Below, one piece after another: positions 23,752-29,108 of a stretch of 29,108 nt of DNA. Made by a program: the position numbers and the translations under genes. The DNA is from an uncultured Eggerthellaceae bacterium (lineage in GTDB: Bacteria > Actinomycetota > Coriobacteriia > Coriobacteriales > Eggerthellaceae): NCBI GenBank assembly GCA_947632575.1, contig CANRPV010000004.1:1-29108 (forward strand). The letters are read 5' to 3'. The notes under the pieces were generated by a model that saw only the letters and a program-made list of their open reading frames with translations, was not told where the DNA came from and searched no databases. Each line of letters opens with the position of its first letter. Position 1 is the stretch's first letter.

Positions 23752-23812
23752 ATCGAAGGTGGATATTGAACGAGAGTATCGAAGGTTGATTTCGAGAGCG
23801 AATTTCGAAGGT
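23752..23812. repeat. Three direct repeats with 26-nt period upstream of purA
   Basis: ATCGAAGGT at 23752-23760 and 23778-23786, and TTCGAAGGT at 23804-23812, are exactly 26 nt apart, and the flanking GA(G)GA(T/G) and TGAT/GATAT bases are partly kept. The last copy ends about 70 nt before the purA start. They lie in a 290-nt spacer (23593-23882) without any gene; I could not define a promoter there. A regulatory role is possible. Confidence 0.55.
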
Positions 23813-23882
23813 AGCCTTTTTGCCGATGCGGTAGAAAGGCAAGACTCTAGCGCTCTTTGCGTTTGCCAATGAAAGGAATGTC

Positions 23883-25193
23883 ATGCCCAGCACAGTACTC
23901 GTAGGAGCCCAATGGGGAGATGAAGGCAAGGGAAAAATCACCGACCTCATCGCCAGCGATTATGATTATGTGGTTCGTTTCCAGGGCGGAAACAACGCAG
24001 GTCATACTGTCGTCCATGGCAGCAAGAAATTAGCGCTGCATCTCATGCCTTCTGGTGTCATGTACGAACACGCTGTACCGGTGATAGGCAATGGCGTTGT
24101 CGTAGATCCGGGTGTGTTGGTCAAGGAAATGGCTATGCTCGAGGCGGAGGGCATATCTTGCAAGAACCTTCAGATCTCCTGCGATGCTCATGTGATCATG
24201 CCCTACCACAAGGATCTAGACGGGGCAGACGAAAAGAGGCTCGGCACCAATCAAATCGGCACCACCAAAAGGGGTATCGGCCCCTGCTATCAGGACAAAA
24301 TGGGACGCAAGGGCATTCGCATTCAAGACCTTTTGGATGAAAGCATCTTCCGCCTTAAGGTTGAAACCGCTTTGAGCCAAAAGAATCCCATTTTGGAGAA
24401 GATTTACGGACTTCATAGTTACAGCGTCGAAGAGATTTGCGAGGAGTATCTGCCCTACGCACGCATCCTTAAGCCTTACATGACTGAAACCGCTCAGCTG
24501 CTCAATAATGCCTTGCGCGGTGGGAAAAAGATACTTTTCGAGGGGGCTCAGGGTACTCTTTTGGATATCGACCATGGCACGTATCCGTATGTGACTTCGT
24601 CATCTTGCTGTGCGGGAGGTGCTGCGACGGGCTCAGGCATAGGCCCTACGGCCATCGATCGAGTACTTGGCATCGAAAAAGCCTACGTGACACGCGTAGG
24701 CGGCGGTCCTTTCCCCACCGAGCTGAAGTTCGCTGAAGAAGGCGGCGAGGGCCAGGACGCCATCGATGGTGAAACCCTTTGCCAAGAAGGCTATGAGTAC
24801 GGTGTCACCACAGGGCGCAAGCGTCGCTGCGGTTGGTTCGATGCCGTCATCGCTCGCTATGCTGCCGAGGTGAACGGTTTGACCGACGTGGCAATGACCA
24901 AGCTCGATGTGCTTTCCGCTTTCGACAAGATCAAGATTTGCGTTGCCTACGAATGCGAGGGAAAGCGCTACGATTATTTCCCGATGCAGCAAAGCGTGTT
25001 GTTCCATGCCAAGCCGATCTACGAGGAATTGCCTGGTTGGGAAGGCCAAGATATCACCGGTTGCCGCTCATATGATGAGCTGCCAGAAAATACACGGGCT
25101 TACATCGAATACATCGAAGAGCTTTCCGGGGTAAAGACCAGCATCGTTTCGGTGGGTCCGGATCGCGATCAGACCATTTTGCGTGGTTGGTAG
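23883..25193 (+). CDS. purA: Adenylosuccinate synthetase
   Basis: 436 residues, normal length. GAQWGDEGKGKITD holds the GTP-binding loop with catalytic Asp13. FQGGNNAGHTVV gives His41. IGTTKRGIGPCYQDK and TTGRKRRCGWFDAV are the IMP- and aspartate-binding loops. It converts IMP, aspartate and GTP to adenylosuccinate, the first step from IMP to AMP, in the cytoplasm. AAAGGA precedes ATG 23883. The next gene, purD, is on the same strand 136 nt later. Confidence 0.98.
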   Translation: MPSTVLVGAQWGDEGKGKITDLIASDYDYVVRFQGGNNAGHTVVHGSKKLALHLMPSGVMYEHAVPVIGNGVVVDPGVLVKEMAMLEAEGISCKNLQISCDAHVIMPYHKDLDGADEKRLGTNQIGTTKRGIGPCYQDKMGRKGIRIQDLLDESIFRLKVETALSQKNPILEKIYGLHSYSVEEICEEYLPYARILKPYMTETAQLLNNALRGGKKILFEGAQGTLLDIDHGTYPYVTSSSCCAGGAATGSGIGPTAIDRVLGIEKAYVTRVGGGPFPTELKFAEEGGEGQDAIDGETLCQEGYEYGVTTGRKRRCGWFDAVIARYAAEVNGLTDVAMTKLDVLSAFDKIKICVAYECEGKRYDYFPMQQSVLFHAKPIYEELPGWEGQDITGCRSYDELPENTRAYIEYIEELSGVKTSIVSVGPDRDQTILRGW

Positions 25194-25264
25194 TACGCAC
25201 GAGAGGGCGGGGTAGTACGCTGCAATAGGGTAGTACGCGGCAATAGGGTGGTACGCGGCGGTAT
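25189..25264. repeat. 18-bp tandem repeat starting in the purA stop codon
   Basis: GGTAGTACGCTGCAATAG (25211-25228), GGTAGTACGCGGCAATAG (25229-25246) and GGTGGTACGCGGCGGTAT (25247-25264) are head-to-tail copies. A first partial copy, GGTAGTACGC at 25189-25198, contains the TAG stop of purA. Copies 1 and 2 differ at one base, so expansion was recent. It ends 65 nt before the purD start. Confidence 0.8.
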
Positions 25265-25329
25265 GCGCCGCAGTAAGCACTAGAGTTCGGCGGTAATCAC
25301 TACAAGCGAGCTTGCGAAGGAGAAGGTTC

Positions 25330-26625
25330 ATGAAAATCTTGGTATTAGGTTCAGGTGGACGTGAGCATGCGATTGCGTGGGCGCTCGCAAAATCTCCTCG
25401 TTGTGAAACCCTTTATGTCGCTCCCGGCAACGGTGGCACCGCAGCTATCGCCGAAAACGTCCCAACGTTGGATATCCTTGACGGTGATGCTGTTGTCAAA
25501 TTCGCTCAGGAAAAGGCCATCGATCTGGTGGTGATAGGTCCTGAAGCTCCCTTGGTGGAGGGCATCGCCGATCTTTTGCGTCAAAACGATATAGCCGTTT
25601 TCGGGCCTAACGCGTCGGGAGCGGCTCTTGAGGGATCCAAGCTCTATAGCAAACAATTCATGGCCACCATCAACGTGCCAACCGCTCAGTACCTTGCATT
25701 TGAGGAGGTCAATGCCGCTCTTGACCACGTGCGAAGTCAAGAGGGTCCTGTCGTGGTCAAAGCCGATGGCTTAGCGGCAGGTAAAGGCGTCGTTGTCGCT
25801 AATACCACCGATGAGGCCGAAAAGGCCGTACGGAACTGCTTTGAGGGGGCGTTTGGCGATGCCGGACGAGTTGTCGTCATCGAAGAATGCATGACAGGCC
25901 CCGAATGTTCCTTGCTTGCGTTTGTGACCGGCGGTGAGGCTTTCTGCATGGTTCCTGCTCAGGACCATAAAAGAGCCTATGATGGCGATAAGGGTCCCAA
26001 CACCGGTGGCATGGGGAGCTATTCACCGGTACCCCTGGTGGATGAGAAGACTCTCGAGGCCATGGAAGCCATCATGAAGCAGATGGCTGCTGCGACCCAG
26101 GCGCAACAAGGTCCTGGGGGAAGTGCGATCGATTATCGCGGCGTTCTTTACGGTGGCTTTATGCTTACTGATGAAGGTCCGAAGATCGTGGAGTTCAATG
26201 TGCGTTTCGGGGATCCCGAAACGCAGGTAGTGCTCCCTCGTCTGGAAAGTGATCTCGTGGATGTGATGGAAGCGGTGGCACTTGAGCGGCCTGCTGATAT
26301 CCACCTTTCCTGGTCCGATCAATGGGCGGTCTGTGTCGTTCTCGCGAGCCAGGGCTACCCCGGATCCTATGAAAAAGGAAAACCCATTTTTGGTCTCGAT
26401 GAGGCAGAGTCCATGGATGGTGTTGTTGTTTTCCATGCGGGGACGAAGCTGTCTTCTGATGGGCAATTGCTTACCTCAGGTGGTCGTGTTCTCAATGTCG
26501 TTGGTTTGGGTGATAGCTTCGAAGAGGCCAGGGATCGTGCTTATGCAGCCTGCGACAAGATCGATTTCGAGGGCAAGCAATTCCGCAGCGACATCGGTTA
26601 TCAAATAGCTCCGCGAACACGATAG
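25330..26625 (+). CDS. purD: Phosphoribosylamine-glycine ligase (GAR synthetase)
   Basis: 431 residues from ATG 25330, which follows GAAGGAGAAGG; an in-frame TTG at 25312 would add an unlikely RRRRF leader. The ATP-grasp enzyme shows KILVLGSGGREHAIAW, GPEAPLVEGIADLL, VVKADGLAAGKGVVV, NTGGMGSYSP and NVRFGDPETQVVLPRL in order. It joins 5-phosphoribosylamine with glycine in the second step of purine synthesis. It is next to purA but separated by the tandem repeat. Confidence 0.98.
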   Translation: MKILVLGSGGREHAIAWALAKSPRCETLYVAPGNGGTAAIAENVPTLDILDGDAVVKFAQEKAIDLVVIGPEAPLVEGIADLLRQNDIAVFGPNASGAALEGSKLYSKQFMATINVPTAQYLAFEEVNAALDHVRSQEGPVVVKADGLAAGKGVVVANTTDEAEKAVRNCFEGAFGDAGRVVVIEECMTGPECSLLAFVTGGEAFCMVPAQDHKRAYDGDKGPNTGGMGSYSPVPLVDEKTLEAMEAIMKQMAAATQAQQGPGGSAIDYRGVLYGGFMLTDEGPKIVEFNVRFGDPETQVVLPRLESDLVDVMEAVALERPADIHLSWSDQWAVCVVLASQGYPGSYEKGKPIFGLDEAESMDGVVVFHAGTKLSSDGQLLTSGGRVLNVVGLGDSFEEARDRAYAACDKIDFEGKQFRSDIGYQIAPRTR

Positions 26626-26632
26626 TTTCCTT

Positions 26633-27133
26633 GTGAATATCGCGGAGGCGGTGCTCCCCGCGGCGGTCGCTCTGACTTTGGTGGCCATCGCGATAATTGA
26701 TATTCGAACTCGCCGTATACCTAATGGGCTTGTAGGCCTTTTGTGCCTGCTCTGGCTTTTGGGTGTCTCGGATATTTCAACGGCAATTAATGGACTGATC
26801 GGGGCTCTTGTTTTAAGTGGAGGGGTGCTCGCGATCGCTCTTCTCTACGAACGCTTTACGGGAGTTGAGGGTTTCGGCGGTGGAGATGTCAAGCTGATCT
26901 TCGCACTGGGATTGTTTATTGGTTTTGAGCGCGGTCTCATTGCATTGTTGGTGGCTTCCCTTATCGCGATGATCGTCGGTTTTGTGCTTATGATCCAAAA
27001 GTGCATCGCTTTAGGAAGGGACTCTCGCCAAAGGGTTGGCCGCAAGCACTGGCGCGAGATGAGCCTTCCCTATGGTCCTCTCCTGATCATTGGCGCTTTA
27101 GCCGCCTTGCTGTTCACAGATGAACTCTTGTAA
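26633..27133 (+). CDS. Small A24-type prepilin peptidase (TadV/CpaA-like)
   Basis: 166 residues with about six hydrophobic segments. The two aspartyl-peptidase motifs are present: IIDIRTRRIPN (Asp23) in the first loop and GFGGGDVKL (Asp85) in the second. The N-terminal methylase domain of full PilD proteins is missing, as in CpaA/TadV enzymes. By family it removes leader peptides from type IV or Flp pilins at the inner face of the membrane. Start GTG 26633 lies 7 nt after the purD stop and lacks a strong ribosome binding site, suggesting coupling to purD. No pilin gene lies in the window. Confidence 0.87.
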   Translation: MNIAEAVLPAAVALTLVAIAIIDIRTRRIPNGLVGLLCLLWLLGVSDISTAINGLIGALVLSGGVLAIALLYERFTGVEGFGGGDVKLIFALGLFIGFERGLIALLVASLIAMIVGFVLMIQKCIALGRDSRQRVGRKHWREMSLPYGPLLIIGALAALLFTDELL

Positions 27134-27156
27134 TCGCCCATTGATAGCTTTAGAAT
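27128..27156 (+). promoter_or_regulatory. Candidate promoter of tRNA-Phe
   Basis: TTGTAA (27128-27133) and TAGAAT (27151-27156) are separated by exactly 17 nt. The -35 overlaps the stop codon of the prepilin peptidase. The predicted start gives a 5' leader of about 75 nt to the tRNA. Confidence 0.5.
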
Positions 27157-27239
27157 ACTTGCTTGCGCTAAAAGAAGTTTCTCTCAAGGGGCATCCTATC
27201 AAGGCTTCTGATAAACTTCTGAAGCGCTAAGTCATAAAA

Positions 27240-27315
27240 GGTCAGGTAGCTCAGATGGTAGAGCAGCGGACTGAAAATCCGCGTGCCGAGGGTTCAAGTC
27301 CCCCCCTGACCACCA
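27240..27315 (+). tRNA. tRNA-Phe (anticodon GAA)
   Basis: 76 nt with encoded CCA. Acceptor GGTCAGG pairs with CCTGACC. The D-arm GCTC-AGATGGTA-GAGC, the anticodon stem GCGGA/TCCGC around CTGAAAA (GAA at 27273-27275) and the T-arm GAGGG-TTCAAGT-CCCCC are all intact. Confidence 0.98.
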
Positions 27316-27327
27316 CTTACATCTACC

Positions 27328-27360
27328 GAAAACCCGCCTGAACAGGCGGGTTTTCTTTTA
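27328..27360 (+). terminator. Rho-independent terminator of tRNA-Phe
   Basis: GAAAACCCGCCTG (27328-27340) and CAGGCGGGTTTTC (27343-27355) form a stem of up to 13 bp followed by TTTTA. It begins 13 nt after the tRNA. Confidence 0.93.
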
Positions 27361-27384
27361 GATTCTCCCAGAAAGACCCATTTT

Positions 27385-27403
27385 GATATGAGCAGAACAT
27401 TGT
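27385..27403 (+). repeat. Left 19-bp inverted repeat of the IS
   Basis: GATATGAGCAGAACATTGT, identical to the reverse complement of 29010-29028. Identity stops sharply on both sides. Confidence 0.9.
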
Positions 27404-27416
27404 CAAGGGCAATGAG

Positions 27417-27456
27417 GGGCCAATCTTGGAATTTCGGATGATTCCAAGATTGGCCC
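27417..27456 (-). other. 16-bp perfect hairpin near the 3' tip of the IS
   Basis: GGGCCAATCTTGGAAT (27417-27432) pairs without mismatch with 27441-27456 around an 8-nt loop. It sits 13 nt inside the left inverted repeat. It could end transcripts entering the element or be part of the guide RNA. TGACTTTATC follows on the plus strand; no T-run follows on the minus strand. Confidence 0.6.
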
Positions 27457-27786
27457 TGACTTTATCTTCGCCTGCCTGACAAAAGCTTAGACGCGGGTCG
27501 AATCGACGCATATGGTGTCAGTTTGATATCCGTGGGTTCGCACCCGGCATCTCCCAGGCTTTCGTATGAAGCGGCACCGGAATTGGTGATGCTATATGGT
27601 GGGTGCGCTGCAACACATTTCGTGACTGCGGCGTGGGGCGTCACCTTCGAAATGAAGAACCTCCACGCGGGCATAGCGCAGATGCGCCGCCCAGAAAACA
27701 AACAGGAATCGCCCCATGCGACTCATCGAATCAAGCTAACAGGCAGGAAAGACATCTATAGGTCTAGGCGTTGCAAAATGTTCGCC
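27457..27786 (-). ncRNA. Candidate bridge/seek RNA region of the IS
   Basis: 330 nt behind the transposase gene with no convincing reading frame. IS1111-type elements encode their target-choosing RNA in this position, transcribed with the transposase. Short stems can be drawn, for example GGGT/ACCC on either side of GCGA within 27530-27550. I did not fold the region or locate donor/target loops; this is placement by analogy. Confidence 0.4.
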
Positions 27787-28896
27787 CTAAAGCGTTTGCT
27801 CGCACATCCGCCCGAGCGCCCAGCACCAGCAAAGAAGCTCCCTTGCCGTGGCCGCATTGGCAACGCAAGGGCTTTTGCCCGCCTCTTTGAGTTCACGCCT
27901 TCTCCTAACAAGACGCGCCACCCCCTTGGCGGCATGGTTTTCTATCGCAAGGGAGACCTCCTTCCCCCATTGGTTTCTCTTACGGGAGGGATGTGCTCCT
28001 GTATAGTGCCAGGCGGCTTCGATGAGAAGGCGGCGTACATGGGCATTTCCCGCCTTAGTGATACCTCCCGTCATTGTGTGCTCTCCGCTGGAGTGCTCGG
28101 AGGGGACAAGGCCTGCCCAAGAGGATATGGCAGATGCCGAGGGGAAGCGGGAAAAGACGCATACCTCAGAGACGATCGCCATCGCAGTCATCGTCTCTAT
28201 TCCCTTCATTGATTTTAGGGCCTCCACACGCCCCTTCCAGCGATCCTGCCTTGCATACCCTGCGATGTATTTCTCGATAGATTTCTTCGTGGCCTCAAGG
28301 TGGCGCACCTCGGAGATGTAGTAGGCGAAGCTGTCCTCGTCGGCGGCCTGAGAAAACTGGATAGCGCGTATCCACTCCCAGTGTCTCTTGGTCCAGTTGC
28401 CCACGCGCACTCCTTTATCGTTTACCTCATCGAAGATATGCCCTTTGTGCATGAGGAAATGCGTGAGGCGATGGCGCGCGCGGCAAAGATCGTCTCTCAC
28501 GTCGTCGAGTGCGCGCGTGAGATCGCGGATCGCCTCGCACTCCTCATCGGGGACAAACACTTCCGAGATGTTGTTGGTGGCTAGAAGGCGAGCTAAAAAC
28601 TCCGCATCGATCCGGTCGTTTTTGCGGCGCTTGTCGGCGGCGGGCCGCTGCATCTTGGAGACGGCGCCCACGGCGCAATCCACTCCGAGCGCCTTCAGCT
28701 GCCGCACCAGATAAAACCCCGTGACACCGGACTCATACACGGCCTTGGGTGACTCGAAGGACAATATCCACTCCGCCACCTCCGCCGGCGAGTTCTTAAA
28801 CCTTTTGACCACGATCTCACCGGTTAGCGGATTGAATGCTGCTGCGGTAATGGAACGTGCGTGTACATCAAGGCCGATTGAAGTAAGATGGTTCAT
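27787..28896 (-). CDS. IS110-family transposase (DEDD recombinase)
   Basis: 369 residues, complete. The RuvC-like N-domain has Asp10 (SIGLDVHA), Glu55 (AVYESG), and Asp94 and Asp97 (RKNDRIDAEFLA), the DEDD set. A coiled middle region leads to the Transposase_20 domain with SMKGIETMTAMAIVSEV and GLVPSEHSSGEHTMTGG followed by ITKAGNAHVRRLLIEAAWHY; the catalytic Ser is Ser269 or Ser270 of SSG. GAGAGGGG precedes the ATG on the minus strand. These enzymes move a circular intermediate guided by an element-encoded RNA. No stop or frameshift, so it may be active. Confidence 0.95.
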   Translation of the reverse strand: MNHLTSIGLDVHARSITAAAFNPLTGEIVVKRFKNSPAEVAEWILSFESPKAVYESGVTGFYLVRQLKALGVDCAVGAVSKMQRPAADKRRKNDRIDAEFLARLLATNNISEVFVPDEECEAIRDLTRALDDVRDDLCRARHRLTHFLMHKGHIFDEVNDKGVRVGNWTKRHWEWIRAIQFSQAADEDSFAYYISEVRHLEATKKSIEKYIAGYARQDRWKGRVEALKSMKGIETMTAMAIVSEVCVFSRFPSASAISSWAGLVPSEHSSGEHTMTGGITKAGNAHVRRLLIEAAWHYTGAHPSRKRNQWGKEVSLAIENHAAKGVARLVRRRRELKEAGKSPCVANAATARELLCWCWALGRMCEQTL

Positions 28897-28987
28897 CGTG
28901 AGCCCCTCTCATATATGTGGCAACCTGACTGATTGCCGGTTTGTATTGACACGACCATTATCAGCCTCGACCCACGGTAGTATGAAT

Positions 28988-29032
28988 AGACGATATGAAG
29001 CAGGGGCTCACAATGTTCTGCTCATATCGTCT
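28988..29032. other. Hairpin embracing the right IS end
   Basis: AGACGATATGAAGCAG (28988-29003) pairs with CTGCTCATATCGTCT (29018-29032) with one bulged A. Its right arm overlaps the right inverted repeat, so a third copy of GATATGA-GCAG occurs just inside the element. Confidence 0.65.
29010..29028 (-). repeat. Right 19-bp inverted repeat of the IS
   Basis: Exact reverse complement of the repeat at 27385-27403. It is upstream of the transposase start by about 115 nt. Confidence 0.9.
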
Positions 29033-29043
29033 CCACCGTTGGT

Positions 29044-29108
29044 AACGCTCTGCCGAGACCTTGTTAAAAACAGGTATCGCTATGCCGATAGCAAGATAAC
29101 GCTATGCC
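29044..29108. repeat. Short repeated motif at the window edge
   Basis: AACGCTCTGCCGAG (29044), ATCGCTATGCCGAT (29076) and AACGCTATGCC (29098, cut by the window end) share CGCT(A/C)TGCC. The spacings are 32 and 22 nt. Too little is visible to say what it belongs to. Confidence 0.35.

Larger units (their letters stand above)
27385..29028 (-). mobile_element. IS110/IS1111-family insertion sequence with 19-bp inverted repeats
   Basis: An intact IS110-type transposase (27787-28896, minus strand) is flanked by GATATGAGCAGAACATTGT at 27385-27403 and its exact reverse complement at 29010-29028, giving a core of 1644 bp. Classical IS110 elements lack inverted repeats; IS1111-group elements have sub-terminal ones and a long non-coding region behind the transposase gene. 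Both fit here: about 400 nt after the gene against about 130 nt before it. The true tips lie a few bases outside the repeats and cannot be fixed without the empty site. The left end lies about 25 nt after the tRNA-Phe terminator. Confidence 0.8.

Noticed and set aside
25189..25264. CRISPR array
   Set aside because: Units are 18 bp and directly adjacent without spacers, and no cas gene is present. No other stretch of the window looks like CRISPR.
27523..28212. 229-residue plus-strand ORF overlapping the IS transposase
   Set aside because: More than half is antisense to the transposase. Composition is not protein-like and there is no ribosome binding site.

Overview
The window looks like a chromosomal segment of a Gram-positive actinobacterium, most probably a gut or oral Coriobacteriia. 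This rests on gene order (rpsF-ssb-rpsR-rplI-dnaB, an SbcD/YhaO-type nuclease with a YhaN-type ATPase, purA, purD, a small prepilin peptidase), on moderate GC, and on a peptide- and amino-acid-oriented gene set. The class assignment is inference; no rRNA gene is present.

Layout. 1-848 is the 3' part of a secreted foldase (parvulin PPIase) closed by a canonical terminator. 1302-7005 holds a same-strand group: a C45-type Ntn amidohydrolase/acyltransferase, a PepC aminopeptidase, an APC-family permease with a very long Ala-rich tail, and a charged coiled-coil protein. Stable hairpins separate several of these genes and a terminator closes the group. 7224-11906 is the most unusual part. A 27-nt perfect palindrome abuts a good promoter, followed by four tightly packed genes: a small HTH regulator, a large M48 zinc metallopeptidase, a TerB-like protein with lipid-binding-type repeats, and a glycine-zipper membrane protein. 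I do not recognise this as a named system. 12018-13148 is an acyltransferase-3 gene broken by one in-frame stop.

13294-15382 (minus strand) holds a macro-domain ADP-ribose hydrolase downstream of a second APC permease. Next come two minus-strand tRNA-Ser genes (CGA and GGA anticodons). From 16133 the plus strand carries an unknown acidic protein, then the housekeeping block rpsF-ssb-rpsR-rplI-dnaB with a candidate S6:S18 leader, a YhaO/YhaN-like nuclease-ATPase pair translationally coupled by a 1-nt overlap, purA, purD, a prepilin peptidase and tRNA-Phe with its own terminator. The right end holds a complete IS110/IS1111-type element (about 27385-29028) bounded by 19-bp perfect inverted repeats. 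Its long 3' non-coding region may encode the guide (bridge/seek) RNA.

How parts fit: the first gene group probably hydrolyses N-acyl or small peptide substrates in the cytoplasm and moves the amino acids released. The HTH-M48-TerB-glycine-zipper group looks like a self-regulated, membrane-directed stress or defence module. The central block is DNA replication/translation housekeeping followed by purine synthesis. Several intergenic spacers carry short degenerate tandem repeats (957-1020, 13220-13294, 23752-23812, 25189-25264), which seems to be a habit of this genome.
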